Source: Burkholderiales bacterium 67-32
Lineage (GTDB): Bacteria > Pseudomonadota > Gammaproteobacteria > Burkholderiales > Burkholderiaceae_B
Direction: 5' to 3'
DNA: 64,000 bases
Assembly (NCBI GenBank): GCA_001898625.1
Contig: MKUP01000011.1
Coordinates: 62,001-126,000 of the forward strand
Positions 47,584 to 59,842 of the stretch are shown piece by piece (within the stretch, counting starts at the first letter, position 1; each line of letters begins with the position of its first letter). A program made the translations under genes and the position numbers. Below the pieces are notes generated by a model, which was not told the origin of the DNA, made no database searches, and was given only the letters and a program-made list of their open reading frames with translations.

Positions 47584-49071
47584 CTACTGGAACGCGGTTT
47601 CCAGGAAGCTGCGAAGCTTGCGCGAATGCAGCCGCTCGGGCGGCATCTTGCTCAGGATCTCCAACGCCCGCAGCCCGATGTCCAGGTGCTGGCCCACCTG
47701 CCGGCGATAGAACGCGCTGGCCATCCCCGGCAGCTTCAGCTCGCCATGCAGGGGCTTGTCCGACACGCACAGCAGGGTGCCGTAGGGCACGCGGAAGCGA
47801 AAGCCGTTGGCCGCGATGGTGGCCGATTCCATGTCCAACGCGATGGCGCGCGATTGCGAAAACCGCTGCACCGGCTCCAGGTGTTCGCGCAGTTCCCAGT
47901 TGCGATTGTCGATGGTCGCCACCGTGCCGGTGCGCATGATGCGCTTGAGTTCCCAGCCCGACAGTCCGGCCACTTCCTCCACCGCCTGCTCCAGCGCCAC
48001 CTGCACCTCGGCCAGCGGCGGTATCGGCACCCAGGTCGGCAGGTCCGCATCCAGCACGTGGTCGTCGCGCACATAGCCGTGCGCCAGCACGTAGTCGCCC
48101 AGCCGCTGCGAGGCCCGCAGCCCGGCGCAATGCCCCAGCATCAGCCAGGCATGCGGACGCAGCACCGCGATATGGTCGGTGATGGTCTTGGCGTTGGACG
48201 GCCCCACGCCGATGTTGACCAGGGTGATCCCCGAATGCCCTTCGCGCACCAGATGATAGGCGGGCATCTGCGGCAGCCGCGACATCGGCGCAGCCGGATC
48301 CGGCTGCGGATCGCCCGCGCGGGTGATGCGATTGCCCGGTTCGACCAGCGCGTCGTAGTGTCCCTGCGCCACCAGCGTGCGGGCGCGCAGACAGAACTCG
48401 TCCACGTAGAACTGGTAGTTGGTGAACAGCACGAAATTCTGGAAATGCGAGGGCGCGGTGGCGGTGTAGTGCTGCAGGCGGTGCAGCGAGTAGTCGATGC
48501 GCGGCGCGGTGAACGGCGCCAGCGGCTGCGGCTCGTCCGGCGGATGGTGGTGCGTGCCGTTGACGATGGCGTCGTCCGTGACCGCCAGGTCGGGCGTGTC
48601 GAACAGGTCCCGCAGCGGCCGCTTCAGCGCCTCGATGTCCTCGCCCTCGACATAGATGCCGTCGGGAAACGCGAAATGCAGCGCGATGGGCACGTCGGAT
48701 TCGCCGATCTCCACCGCGACGCCATGGTTCGCCATCAGTTGCCGGAGCTGCTCGGTCAGGTAGGAGCGGAACAGCCTGGGCTTGGTGACGGTGGTCTGGT
48801 AGACGCCGGGCTCGGCCACGTGGCCATACGACAGGCGCGAGTCGACCTCGTCGTAGGTGTCCACGCTGATCCGGATGAATGGGTAGCAGGCGCGGAAACG
48901 GCCGGGCGAGGACGCCTGCGTGGCGACCACTTCGCGGAAGCTGTCGCACAGGAAGGCGGTATTGCGCGTGTAGATGTCGATCAGGCGCTGGACGGCCGCG
49001 TCGGGATCGCGGAAGGATTCGGCGGGCCAGGGAGCGGGATGGCGAAGGAGGACACTGGCGGGCGGGGTCAT
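47584..49071 (-). CDS. amn: AMP nucleosidase
   Basis: 495-aa enzyme cleaving AMP to adenine and ribose 5-phosphate. The N-terminal Amn-specific domain includes YPFIRISVDTYDEVDSRLSY. The C-terminal phosphorylase-like domain includes ITLVNIGVGPSNAKTITDHI and RAIALDMESATIAANGFRFR (Asp-Met-Glu-Ser ribose site). Length close to E. coli Amn (484). Single gene, next to the fluoride-response unit but not linked to it in function. Confidence 0.95.
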   Translation of the reverse strand: MTPPASVLLRHPAPWPAESFRDPDAAVQRLIDIYTRNTAFLCDSFREVVATQASSPGRFRACYPFIRISVDTYDEVDSRLSYGHVAEPGVYQTTVTKPRLFRSYLTEQLRQLMANHGVAVEIGESDVPIALHFAFPDGIYVEGEDIEALKRPLRDLFDTPDLAVTDDAIVNGTHHHPPDEPQPLAPFTAPRIDYSLHRLQHYTATAPSHFQNFVLFTNYQFYVDEFCLRARTLVAQGHYDALVEPGNRITRAGDPQPDPAAPMSRLPQMPAYHLVREGHSGITLVNIGVGPSNAKTITDHIAVLRPHAWLMLGHCAGLRASQRLGDYVLAHGYVRDDHVLDADLPTWVPIPPLAEVQVALEQAVEEVAGLSGWELKRIMRTGTVATIDNRNWELREHLEPVQRFSQSRAIALDMESATIAANGFRFRVPYGTLLCVSDKPLHGELKLPGMASAFYRRQVGQHLDIGLRALEILSKMPPERLHSRKLRSFLETAFQ

Positions 49072-49116
49072 GATCGGCTTTGAGGAAGGGCTTGATATAG
49101 CTTAGCCTACCGCGGC

Positions 49117-49146
49117 TTGGCCGGTCCCGCGGCCTCGTACTACACT
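49117..49146 (+). promoter_or_regulatory. Sigma-70 promoter of the fluoride-response unit
   Basis: TTGGCC (49117-49122), 18-nt spacer, TACACT (49141-49146). The transcript would begin just before the fluoride aptamer at about 49154. Confidence 0.5.
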
Positions 49147-49153
49147 ATGTTCC

Positions 49154-49229
49154 TGGAGATGGCATTCCTCCATGAACCGCCGCGCAAGCAGCTGATGATG
49201 CCTACAGATCCCGGCAGCGGGCTGTAGGC
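49154..49229 (+). ncRNA. Fluoride (crcB-motif) riboswitch
   Basis: GGAGATGGCATTCCTCC, then AACCGCC and GCTGATGATGCCTACAG: the conserved blocks of the crcB/fluoride riboswitch in order. A following stem CCTACAG / CTGTAGG (49201-49207 and 49222-49228) overlaps the aptamer 3' end and would be the competing expression-platform hairpin. It lies ahead of crcB, the classical target. Confidence 0.9.
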
Positions 49230-49364
49230 ACTCGCCTCCGCCTCGCCGATCGGGCCCTTTCATTCCGAAACCCGGCGCAAGATGGCTTCCTACCCCTACC
49301 CTCCGCTCCAACGGCCGGCCCGCCGCCATCCGGCAAGCCCCATCCTGTCCGCAAGGAGTTCCTC

Positions 49365-49748
49365 ATGCTGCTCGCGGTAGTCGCGATCGCCGTCGGCGCC
49401 GCCGTGGGCGCGCTGCTGCGCTGGGTCCTGGGCCTGGGCCTGAACGCCCTGCTGCCGGCCCTGCCGCCGGGTACCCTGGCCGCCAACCTCATCGGCGCCT
49501 ACATCATCGGCCTGGCCGTGGCCTATTTCGCCGGAAACCCCGCCCTGTCACCCCATTGGCGGTTGTTGATCATCACCGGTTTCTGCGGCGGCCTGACCAC
49601 TTTTTCCACCTTCTCGGCCGAACTGGTCGCCCTGATCCAGCAGCAGCGGCTGGGCTGGGTGGCCGCGACCATCCTGGTCCACGTGGGCGGATCCGTCGCG
49701 ATGACCCTGCTCGGCATCGCCACCTACGCCGGATTGCGGCAGTCCTGA
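49365..49748 (+). CDS. crcB: Fluoride channel CrcB/Fluc
   Basis: 127-aa, four-TM, dual-topology fluoride exporter channel. Signature GALLRWVLG and [15 protein letters not shown] in the first half. [20 protein letters not shown] contains the phenylalanine/threonine fluoride-path residues and central Na+ site region. AAGGAG before the ATG. Controlled by the upstream riboswitch; followed by DUF190. Confidence 0.97.
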   Translation: MLLAVVAIAVGAAVGALLRWVLGLGLNALLPALPPGTLAANLIGAYIIGLAVAYFAGNPALSPHWRLLIITGFCGGLTTFSTFSAELVALIQQQRLGWVAATILVHVGGSVAMTLLGIATYAGLRQS

Positions 49749-49767
49749 CCCCGCAAGGAGACACATC

Positions 49768-50100
49768 GTGCACGGCTTCCAACTGACCTTCTTCACCCAG
49801 CAGGACCGGCGCCACGACGGCCAGCCCCTGGCCCACTGGCTGCTGGCCTTCGCCAAGGCCCAGGGCGCCCTGGGCGGCACCCTGGTGGCCGCCGGCGAAA
49901 GCTTCGGGCACACCGGCCGCTTCCACTCGGCGCGCTTCTTCGAACTGGCGGACCAGCCGGTCGAGGTCGCCATTGCCGTCGACGCGCCGACCTGCGACCG
50001 GCTGCTGGCGGCCCTGGAAAAGGAGCCCATCGACCTGTTCTACGTGAAGCAGCCGGTGGAGTTCGGGCGGGTGGGCGCGCAGGCGCCGGCGGCGGGCTGA
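49768..50100 (+). CDS. DUF190 protein, crcB partner
   Basis: 110-aa small ferredoxin-like/PII-like fold protein: GFQLTFFTQQDRRHDGQPLA, LVAAGESFGHTGRFHSARFF, and a strand-helix end EKEPIDLFYVKQPVEF. GTG start with AAGGAG about 12 nt upstream. DUF190 genes are frequent next to crcB, suggesting a role in fluoride resistance; mechanism unknown. Confidence 0.88.
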   Translation: MHGFQLTFFTQQDRRHDGQPLAHWLLAFAKAQGALGGTLVAAGESFGHTGRFHSARFFELADQPVEVAIAVDAPTCDRLLAALEKEPIDLFYVKQPVEFGRVGAQAPAAG

Positions 50101-50115
50101 AGATCGGCCGGACGC

Positions 50116-50538
50116 TCAGACGCGCCGCCCCTGCGCATCGACCACGGGCTCGCCGTCTTCCTTGGCGTAGGCGCCGCGCTGCGGCGACGGCAGGATGTCC
50201 AGCACGGTCTCCGACGGCCGGCACAGGCGCGTTCCCAGCGGCGTGACGACGATGGGGCGGTTGATCAGGATAGGGTGCTGGAGCATGAACCCGATCAGCG
50301 CCTCGTCGTCCCACTTCGGATCGTCCAGGCCCAGCTCGTGATAAGGCGCTCCCTTGATGCGCAGAACGTCCCGCGCCGGCACCCCCATCGCGGCGATCAG
50401 TTGCCTGAGCGTGTCCCGGTCCGGCGGCGTCTTCAGGTATTCGATGACGACGGGGACTTCCCCGCTGTTGCGGATCAGGCCGAGCACATTGCGCGACGTG
50501 CCGCAATCGGGGTTGTGATAGATCGTGACGGCATTCAT
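50116..50538 (-). CDS. arsC: Glutaredoxin-dependent arsenate reductase
   Basis: 140 aa of the plasmid R773 ArsC type. Catalytic Cys12 in TIYHNPDCGTSRNVLGLI, RNSGEVPVVIEYLKTPP, and an Arg triad region (INRPIVVTPLGTRLCRPSET). Converts arsenate to arsenite for export by the upstream ACR3 pump, whose stop its ATG overlaps (ATGA). Last gene of the ars operon. Confidence 0.95.
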   Translation of the reverse strand: MNAVTIYHNPDCGTSRNVLGLIRNSGEVPVVIEYLKTPPDRDTLRQLIAAMGVPARDVLRIKGAPYHELGLDDPKWDDEALIGFMLQHPILINRPIVVTPLGTRLCRPSETVLDILPSPQRGAYAKEDGEPVVDAQGRRV

Positions 50539-51605
50539 GAAGACACCTTGCGGTCGGACGAAGAAACGGCTGTTTGCGGCGTCGAGGCGCCAGCGTCATA
50601 CCAGCCTCGGGTACGGTTGACGATGCGCACCACCAGCAGCATCACCGGCACCTCGATGAGCACGCCCACCACCGTCGCCAGCGCGGCCCCGGAATGGAAG
50701 CCGAACAGGCTGATCGCCGCGGCCACCGCCAGTTCGAAGAAGTTGCTGGCGCCGATCAGCGCCGACGGACAAGCGATGCCGTGCGGCTCGCCCACCCGGC
50801 GGTTGAGCCAGTACGCCAGGCCGGAGTTGAAGAACACCTGGATCAGGATGGGCACCGCCAGCATGGCGATCACCAGCGGCTGGCGCAGGATGGCCTCGCC
50901 CTGGAACGCGAACAGCAACACCAGGGTCAGCAGCAGCGCGGCGATGGACAGTGGGCCGGTGCGGGCCAGGACACGGTCGAAAGCGGGCTGCCCGCGGCGT
51001 AGCAGCGCGCGGCGCCACCACTGGGCAAGCGCGACCGGAACGACGATGTACAGGCCGACGGACACCAGCAGCGTGTCCCACGGCACCGAGATTGCCGACA
51101 GACCCAGCAACAGGCCCACGAGCGGCGCGAAGGCGAACACCATGATGGTGTCGTTCAGCGCGACCTGGGACAGCGTGAACGCCGGATCGCCGCCGGTCAG
51201 CCTGCTCCAGACGAACACCATGGCGGTACACGGCGCCGCGGCCAGCAGGATCAGGCCGGCGACGTAGCTGTCGAGCTGGTCGGCCGGCAGCCACGCGGCG
51301 AAGACCTGCCGGATGAACAGCCAGGCCAGCAGCGCCATCGAAAACGGCTTGATCGCCCAGTTGATGAACAGCGTGACGCCGATGCCGCGCCAGTGGCGCC
51401 GGACCTGGCCAAGCGCGGCGAAATCCACCTTCAGCAGCATGGGCACGATCATGATCCAGATCAGCAGGCCCACCGGCAGGTTGACCCGCGCGACCTCCAG
51501 GCGGCCGATGACCTGGAAGACGTCGGGAGCGGCATGGCCCAGAGCGATGCCTACGACGATGCACAGCGCGACCCACAGGGTGAGGAATCGTTCGAACAGG
51601 TTCAT
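50535..51605 (-). CDS. Arsenite exporter of the ACR3 family
   Basis: 356 aa with ten TM helices. PVGLLIWIMIVPMLLKVDFA is typical of ACR3 (BASS fold), and LAAAPCTAMVFVWSRLTGGD contains the conserved Cys for arsenite binding. LIGASNFFELAVAAAISLFG is a further family block. ATG at 51605 overlaps the arsR stop (ATGA). A longer reading to 52226 runs into arsR and VOC and was rejected. Confidence 0.95.
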   Translation of the reverse strand: MNLFERFLTLWVALCIVVGIALGHAAPDVFQVIGRLEVARVNLPVGLLIWIMIVPMLLKVDFAALGQVRRHWRGIGVTLFINWAIKPFSMALLAWLFIRQVFAAWLPADQLDSYVAGLILLAAAPCTAMVFVWSRLTGGDPAFTLSQVALNDTIMVFAFAPLVGLLLGLSAISVPWDTLLVSVGLYIVVPVALAQWWRRALLRRGQPAFDRVLARTGPLSIAALLLTLVLLFAFQGEAILRQPLVIAMLAVPILIQVFFNSGLAYWLNRRVGEPHGIACPSALIGASNFFELAVAAAISLFGFHSGAALATVVGVLIEVPVMLLVVRIVNRTRGWYDAGASTPQTAVSSSDRKVSS

Positions 51606-51931
51606 GGTGTACTGCCATCGCATCGAAACGAGGACACCTCGCAGGCCCCGCCCTGGCAGCAGTGCTCGGTCAGGTATCCGATCAAGCCGTTCATGTGGCC
51701 ATACTCGGCTCGGTAGATCAGGTTGCGACCCGACGGCTCGACGCTGACGAGTCCCGCATGGGCCAGTTCCTTCAGATGAAAGGACAAGGCATTGCGCGCG
51801 ACCTCCAGTTGCCCGGCCAGGACGCTGGGGGTGAGCCCTTCCGGTCCGGCCACGACCAGGGCGCGGAACACGCGCAGGCGCTGGGGGTGGGCCAGAGCTC
51901 CCAGGGAGGTGATGGCTTGGTCTTCTTTCAT
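51602..51931 (-). CDS. arsR: ArsR/SmtB-type arsenic-responsive repressor
   Basis: 109 aa winged HTH: LGALAHPQRLRVFRALVVAG, LAGQLEVARNALSFHLKELA. It lacks the classical ELCVCDL alpha-3 Cys motif. It has a C-terminal Cys pair plus Cys (EHCCQGGACEVSSFRCD), as in C-terminal-Cys ArsR types (for example Acidithiobacillus or Corynebacterium forms), so arsenite sensing probably uses those. It represses its own operon through the palindrome at 51933. Confidence 0.92.
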   Translation of the reverse strand: MKEDQAITSLGALAHPQRLRVFRALVVAGPEGLTPSVLAGQLEVARNALSFHLKELAHAGLVSVEPSGRNLIYRAEYGHMNGLIGYLTEHCCQGGACEVSSFRCDGSTP

Positions 51932-51932
51932 T

Positions 51933-51958
51933 ATTCAATAATACAACGATTATTGAAT
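51933..51958. promoter_or_regulatory. ArsR operator
   Basis: ATTCAATAAT-ACAACG-ATTATTGAAT, a perfect 10-bp inverted repeat with 6-nt spacer, immediately upstream of the arsR start at 51931. Confidence 0.8.
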
Positions 51959-51966
51959 CAATTGCC

Positions 51967-51995
51967 ACAAAAAACCCCGCCGGATCGGGCGGGGT
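51967..51995 (-). terminator. Intrinsic terminator of the VOC gene
   Basis: Minus strand AACCCCGCC-CGATC-GGCGGGGTT followed by TTTTTGTGG, about 10 nt after the VOC stop at 52004. It isolates that gene from arsR. Confidence 0.75.
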
Positions 51996-52003
51996 TCGGC
52001 TCG

Positions 52004-52402
52004 TCAGGCCGCCGTGCTGATGACGGCCTCGATGCGGTTGCCTTCCGGGTCGATCACGAACGCCGCGTAGTAGTCCGGACCGTAGCGAAGCCGCAGCCCC
52101 GGCGCGCCATTGTCGACGGCCCCATGCCGCAGGGCCGCCTCGTGGAAACGGTCGACGGCATCCCGGCTTGGCGCGGAAAAAGCCAGGTGGAAACCGGACC
52201 CCGGCACGGCACACTCTTTCGAGCATTGCTTGAGCGCGAACTTGTCGCCCCCTCCGGGAAGGCCGTACCCGACGGCGTGCCGGCCGGGCTCGCCGTCGAA
52301 ATCCGTCCAGACACGCTCATACCCCAGGGGCCCGAGTACCGCGTCATAGAAACCGGCGGCCATGCGCAGGTCGGCCACACCGAAAGAGAGGTGATGGAGC
52401 AT
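52004..52402 (-). CDS. VOC-family (glyoxalase-like) protein
   Basis: 132 aa: MLHHLSFGVADLRMAAGFYD, a Gly-rich loop, GSGFHLAFSAPSRDAVDRFH and a C-terminal FVIDPEGNRIEAVI with His/Glu ligands of VOC enzymes. Similar to lactoylglutathione-lyase-like or fosfomycin-resistance-like proteins; activity undetermined. Own terminator; promoter not identified. Confidence 0.87.
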   Translation of the reverse strand: MLHHLSFGVADLRMAAGFYDAVLGPLGYERVWTDFDGEPGRHAVGYGLPGGGDKFALKQCSKECAVPGSGFHLAFSAPSRDAVDRFHEAALRHGAVDNGAPGLRLRYGPDYYAAFVIDPEGNRIEAVISTAA

Positions 52403-52423
52403 CGAAGGGGATGAACGTACCCG

Positions 52424-52918
52424 TCAGAACGGGATGTCGTCATCCATGTCGGCGAAGTTCGGCGCCGAGCTCGACTGCGAAGCCGGACGCTGGCCGCCGC
52501 CACCGCTGGCCGGACGGTTGGACTGGCGCGGGGCCGGTGCGGAATCTCCGTAGCCGCCTTCGCCACCACCGCCGCCGCCTTCGCGGCCGCCCAGCATCTG
52601 CATCTGGTCGGCGACGATCTCGGTCGTGTACTTATCGGCGCCGGTGTCCTTGTCCTGCCACTTGCGGGTCTTCAGGCGGCCTTCCACGTACACCGAACGG
52701 CCCTTCTTCAGGTATTCGCCGGCGATCTCGGCCAGGCGGTTGTAGAACACCACGCGGTGCCACTCGGTTTCCTCGCGGCGTTCACCCGAGTTCTTGTCCT
52801 TCCATTGGGACGTGGTGGCGATGGACACGTTGCAGATCGCAGCGCCATCGGGCGTGTAGCGAACTTCAGGGTCGCGGCCGAGGTTGCCGACCAGGATGAC
52901 TTTGTTGACGGATGCCAT
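52424..52918 (-). CDS. ssb: Single-stranded DNA-binding protein
   Basis: 164 aa. OB-fold domain at about 1-112 ([60 protein letters not shown]). A Gly/Ser/Pro-rich linker and the interaction tip DMDDDIPF complete it. Coats ssDNA and recruits repair proteins through the acidic tip. AGGAG before the ATG at 52918. Located near uvrA as in many betaproteobacteria. Confidence 0.98.
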   Translation of the reverse strand: MASVNKVILVGNLGRDPEVRYTPDGAAICNVSIATTSQWKDKNSGERREETEWHRVVFYNRLAEIAGEYLKKGRSVYVEGRLKTRKWQDKDTGADKYTTEIVADQMQMLGGREGGGGGGEGGYGDSAPAPRQSNRPASGGGGQRPASQSSSAPNFADMDDDIPF

Positions 52919-53078
52919 TACCACACTCCTATTGACTGTATTCACCGGCCCGCGGCGAAGCGGAGGGATTGTAGCCACCCCCGCCCGGCGCGGCCACGGG
53001 CCACAAGAAAAAAAACATCATTGGTTGAAAATGCGCCGACCGCAATACGGTCTCGTGCGTAAATGGGACAGGAAGGGC

Positions 53079-54299
53079 TCAGGTGGCGGGGTGGGATGCC
53101 CGTTCCGGTTGAGCGGCCCGCCTGGCGGGCAGGGGTTTCATTCCCCAGGCCGCCAGCAGCCATATTACCGCCAGCCCCGCCGCCACCTGGAATACCGCCG
53201 CGGAACCCAGGTGGGAAAGCAGCCACCCACCCAGCGCCCCGCCGGCGAAAAGCCCGATGGCCTGGCTCGTATTATAGAAACCCAGGGCCAGCCCCTTCAG
53301 CGACGGAGGCGCCACGCGGGACACCAGCGAAGGCTGCATGGCCTCGAGGATGTTGAAGACCGAGAAGAAGGCGATCATCGCGCCGACCAGCCAGCCATAG
53401 CGGCCCTGCGCCCACGGCAGGAACATGCAGACCAGCACCAGGCCGGCGACCGCGCCCAACAGGGTCTTGCGGTGGGTGGCGTAGCGTTCGGTGACGCCGA
53501 TCACCGGCACCATGACGACGAACGAGGCCAGCACCACCGGCAGGTAGACCTTCCACAGCGTGGAAGCATCCAGGCCGCCGGTATGCACCAGCGCGGCGGG
53601 CACCACCACGAACAGCGCGACCTGGATCAGGTGCAGGGTGAAGACGCCCAGGTTCAGCCGCAGCAGGTCGGGGTGCGACAGCACGCGGGACATGGACACC
53701 GGCTCGCCCCGCGGCGCCGGCGGCGCGGCCGGGACCACCCAGGCGGCCACGCCCAGCGAGGCCACGCCCAGCGCGGCGATGGTCCAGAACAGGCCGGTCA
53801 GCCCGCCCCAGCCCACCAGCACGGGGGCCAGCACCAGCGACACCGCGAAGGTCAGCCCGATCGAGGCGCCTATCATGGCCATGGCCTTGGTCCGCACCTC
53901 GTCGCGCGTGGCATCGGCCAGCCACGCCGTCACCGCCGCCGAAATCGCGCCCGAGCCCTGGATGGCCCGGCCGATCGTGATCCAGAACAGGTCGTCGGAC
54001 GTGGCGCAGACCACGCTGCCGATGACGAACAGCACCAGCCCCATCACCACCACCGGCCGCCGGCCCCAGCGGTCCGAGGCCAGCCCGAACGGAATCTGCA
54101 TGAACGCCTGGGTCAGCCCATACATGCCCAGCGCCAACCCCACCCGCGCCGGATCGTTTCCCCCCGGCAAGGCCTTCGCCGCCACCGCGAACACCGGCAG
54201 CAGCAGGAACAACCCCAGCATCCGGCACATGAACAGCGCCGCCAGCGACAAACTCGCGCGACGCTCAAAGGAAGTCATCCGAAATGAAGGGTTAGCCAT
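53079..54299 (-). CDS. MFS transporter (YajR/BCR-like)
   Basis: 406 aa, about 12 TM: SLAALFMCRMLGLFLLLPVF, motif A-like GLASDRWGRRPVVVMGLVLF, and motif C-like AMIGASIGLTFAVSLVLAP. The beginning FERRASLSLAALFM is common to the MFS gene next to ssb/uvrA in this lineage. Substrate unknown. ATG at 54299; divergent from uvrA across a repeat. Confidence 0.92.
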   Translation of the reverse strand: MANPSFRMTSFERRASLSLAALFMCRMLGLFLLLPVFAVAAKALPGGNDPARVGLALGMYGLTQAFMQIPFGLASDRWGRRPVVVMGLVLFVIGSVVCATSDDLFWITIGRAIQGSGAISAAVTAWLADATRDEVRTKAMAMIGASIGLTFAVSLVLAPVLVGWGGLTGLFWTIAALGVASLGVAAWVVPAAPPAPRGEPVSMSRVLSHPDLLRLNLGVFTLHLIQVALFVVVPAALVHTGGLDASTLWKVYLPVVLASFVVMVPVIGVTERYATHRKTLLGAVAGLVLVCMFLPWAQGRYGWLVGAMIAFFSVFNILEAMQPSLVSRVAPPSLKGLALGFYNTSQAIGLFAGGALGGWLLSHLGSAAVFQVAAGLAVIWLLAAWGMKPLPARRAAQPERASHPAT

Positions 54300-54379
54300 T
54301 CGTCAAAAAGCAAAATTAAAGGAACTTCCCCCACACCCTAACGCGCGGCACCGCAGCTTCCCCTGCCACCCAGCGAAGC

Positions 54380-54490
54380 ACAGATGCCCCGCCCCAAGAA
54401 AGCCGAACTAGACCAGGGCACGGGGGATCCGGCTCCGCCGGTCCCCCGCCGCCCGCCCCCTGGGGGGCGCGCGTCAGCGCGTACGGGGGG
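54380..54490. repeat. Dispersed GC-rich intergenic repeat, copy C (inverted)
   Basis: Read on the minus strand it runs CCCCCCCGTACGCGCTGACG, CCCCCCAGGGGGCG, GGACCGGCGGAGCCGGATCC, then a GGTCTAG/TTTCTTGGGG tail shared with the left arm of copy B. It lies between the MFS gene and uvrA. Confidence 0.7.
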
Positions 54491-54541
54491 GTTATATTAC
54501 CAAGTTGGCTTTCGCCACCGCTCGCGTAAAAGGTTTGCTTG

Positions 54542-57448
<2,907 letters not shown>

Positions 57449-57461
57449 CGCGGCCGGGCGG

Positions 57462-58001
57462 TCACTCGTCGAATTCGCAGACGGTGTAGAGATTCAGCCC
57501 CGAATCGCGTATCGCCTTCGACCCGCCCAACTGGGGCAGGTCAATGACGGCGGCCGCCTCGACCACGTTGGCGCCCAGGCGCTGCAGCAGCTTCATGCCT
57601 GCCAGCATGGTGCCGCCGGTGGCGACCAGGTCGTCCACCAGCACCACCCGCTGCCCCGGGCGCACGGCGTCGGCATGCATCTCCACCGTCGAACTGCCGT
57701 ATTCCAGGGCATAGTGCTCGGCGATGGTGTCGTAGGGCAGCTTGCCTTTCTTGCGCACCGGCACGAAGCCCAGGTTCAGTTCGTGCGCGATCACGCTGCC
57801 CACGATGAATCCCCGCGCGTCGATGCCGGCCACCAGGTCCAGGCGCTGGTTCATGTAGCGGTAGACGAACAGCTCGATCAGCACGCGGAAGCTGCGGGGG
57901 TCCTGCAGCAGGGGCGTGATGTCCCGGAACTGCACACCGGGCTCGGGCCAGTCTGGCACCGTGCGTATGCGGTCTCGGATGTAGTTCGGGTCCAGGAACA
58001 T
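57462..58001 (-). CDS. apt: Adenine phosphoribosyltransferase
   Basis: 179-aa purine-salvage enzyme: adenine plus PRPP to [23 protein letters not shown] start, [20 protein letters not shown], and the PRPP loop [17 protein letters not shown] at 58001 gives the family N-terminus; upstream in-frame ATG adds 65 unsupported residues. Convergent with uvrA, divergent from kdsD. Confidence 0.97.
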   Translation of the reverse strand: MFLDPNYIRDRIRTVPDWPEPGVQFRDITPLLQDPRSFRVLIELFVYRYMNQRLDLVAGIDARGFIVGSVIAHELNLGFVPVRKKGKLPYDTIAEHYALEYGSSTVEMHADAVRPGQRVVLVDDLVATGGTMLAGMKLLQRLGANVVEAAAVIDLPQLGGSKAIRDSGLNLYTVCEFDE

Positions 58002-58211
58002 GGCGGGCTCGACAGGAAGGAATCGGGGGCAACCAGGGGCCGACGCCCCGGCGACACAGGACGCCACTGTAACGCAAAGAGCGTAAAGCAAGGATCGTGC
58101 CCTTGCTACTATACTGGTAGATCGTCGCAATTGAATGACCGTTGCCGCGCGAGGCGACGCGAGGCGCGTTTTTCGCCGCCCGCCCTCCCGCGGCACCGGC
58201 GCGGACTCATC

Positions 58212-59228
58212 ATGAACACCTCAGACAACGGCACGTCCAACGTATACGTTCCCGGCGCCTCCGGCCCCGTCGACGTCATCGACTCGGCCCGCAGCACCCT
58301 GGCGGTGGAAATCGAGGCGCTCAAGGCCCTGTCCGGCCGCCTGGACCGCACGTTCGTACGTGCGGTCGACATCCTGCTGGCCTGCCCCGGACGCGTGGTG
58401 GTCAGCGGCATCGGCAAGTCCGGCCACATCGCCCGCAAGGTCGCCGCCACCTTCGCCTCGACCGGCACGCCGGCCTTCTTCGTCCATGCCGCCGAGGCCG
58501 TGCACGGCGACCTGGGCATGATCACCGCCAACGACGTGCTGGTCACGATCTCGTATTCGGGCACCACGGCGGAACTGCTCACCATCGTGCCCGTCGTCAA
58601 GCGCCTGGGATCGGCGCTGATCGCGATCACCGGCAACCCGGATTCCGAACTGGCCCAGCTCGCCGACGTGCACCTGGATGCCAGCGTGCCGCAGGAAGCC
58701 TGCCCGCTGAACCTCGCCCCCACGGCCAGCACCACCACGGCGCTGGCGCTGGGCGACGCGCTGGCGGTGGCCTGCCTGGAAGCGCGCGGCTTCGGCCCCG
58801 ATGACTTCGCCCGCTCGCATCCGGGCGGCGCCCTGGGCCGCCGCCTGCTGACCCACGTCAGCGACGTCATGCGCACCGGCAAGGACGTGCCCATCGTGCC
58901 GGTCACGGCGTCGGTCACCGAAGCCCTGGTGGAGATCACCCGCAAGAGCATGGGCATGACCGTCGTGGTCGACGGCGACCGCGTGGTCGGTATCTTCACC
59001 GATGGCGACCTGCGCCGCCTGATCGAGCGCGAAGGCGACATCCGCAACCTGACCGTGGTTGCCGGCATGACGCGCAATCCCCTTCACATCGGCCCGGACG
59101 CCCTTGCCACCGAGGCGGCCGCGCGGATGGACGACAACCGCAAGAACCAGTTGCTGGTGCTCGACGCCACCGGCCGGCTGGTCGGCGCCCTCCATACCCA
59201 CGACCTGATGGCAGCAAAGGTGCTCTGA
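58212..59228 (+). CDS. kdsD: Arabinose-5-phosphate isomerase
   Basis: 338 aa: SIS sugar-isomerase domain (about 35-190; [40 protein letters not shown]) and two CBS domains (about 220-335; [40 protein letters not shown]). Makes D-arabinose 5-phosphate, the first step to KDO of LPS. Leads the kdsD-kdsC-lptC-lptA-lptB-rpoN-hpf operon; spacing to kdsC is 5 nt. Confidence 0.96.
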   Translation: MNTSDNGTSNVYVPGASGPVDVIDSARSTLAVEIEALKALSGRLDRTFVRAVDILLACPGRVVVSGIGKSGHIARKVAATFASTGTPAFFVHAAEAVHGDLGMITANDVLVTISYSGTTAELLTIVPVVKRLGSALIAITGNPDSELAQLADVHLDASVPQEACPLNLAPTASTTTALALGDALAVACLEARGFGPDDFARSHPGGALGRRLLTHVSDVMRTGKDVPIVPVTASVTEALVEITRKSMGMTVVVDGDRVVGIFTDGDLRRLIEREGDIRNLTVVAGMTRNPLHIGPDALATEAAARMDDNRKNQLLVLDATGRLVGALHTHDLMAAKVL

Positions 59229-59233
59229 GTTCC

Positions 59234-59842
59234 ATGGCGATTCCTCTTCCTCCCCATCCGGCCGAAGCCCTGATCCTGGCCCGCGTGCCGCAAGACGTGC
59301 GCGAACGCGTCGCCCGCCTGCGGCTGATGATTTTCGACGTCGACGGCGTCCTGACCGACGGCCGCCTATACTACGGCGAGCACGGCGAAACCGTGAAGCG
59401 CTTCCATGCACTGGACGGCTTCGGGCTGCGCATGCTGCACGAAAGCGGCATCGAGGTCGTGTTCATGACCGGGCGCGACTCGCCCACCGTGTCGCGCCGC
59501 GCCGCCGAGCTGGGCATCTCCGAGGTCCAGCAGGGGGTGCGCGACAAAAGCGCGGCCGTGACCGCGCTGGCGCAGCGCTGCAACGTCGAGCTGGACGACG
59601 TGGGCTTCATGGGCGACGACATCATCGACCTGGCCGCCATGCAGCGCGTGGGCTTCGCCGCCAGCGTGGCCGAAGCGCCGACCTACGTCGCCCAGGCCGC
59701 CCACTGGGTGGCCACCCGTCCCGCCGGCGACGGCGCGGCGCGCGAATGCTGCGACCTGATCCTGGCCGCGCAGGGCCGTCTGGGCGGCTACATCACCAGC
59801 CGCACCCGCACGACCATCACCGTCGGGTCCTCCGCGCAATGA
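59234..59842 (+). CDS. kdsC: KDO-8-phosphate phosphatase
   Basis: 202 aa HAD phosphatase without cap: LMIFDVDGVLTDGRLYYGEH (nucleophile Asp), FMTGRDSPTVSRRA and VGFMGDDIIDLAAMQRVGFA. Removes phosphate from KDO-8-P. Slightly longer than E. coli KdsC (188). The stop overlaps the lptC ATG (ATGA). Confidence 0.96.
   Translation: MAIPLPPHPAEALILARVPQDVRERVARLRLMIFDVDGVLTDGRLYYGEHGETVKRFHALDGFGLRMLHESGIEVVFMTGRDSPTVSRRAAELGISEVQQGVRDKSAAVTALAQRCNVELDDVGFMGDDIIDLAAMQRVGFAASVAEAPTYVAQAAHWVATRPAGDGAARECCDLILAAQGRLGGYITSRTRTTITVGSSAQ

Noticed and set aside
50535-52226. ACR3 reading frame extended to 563 aa
   Set aside because: The extension crosses arsR and its operator in another frame; the ATG at 51605 overlapping the arsR stop gives the normal ACR3 length.
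54300-54541. SOS (LexA) box before uvrA or ssb
   Set aside because: No CTGT-N8-ACAG pattern found in either upstream region.
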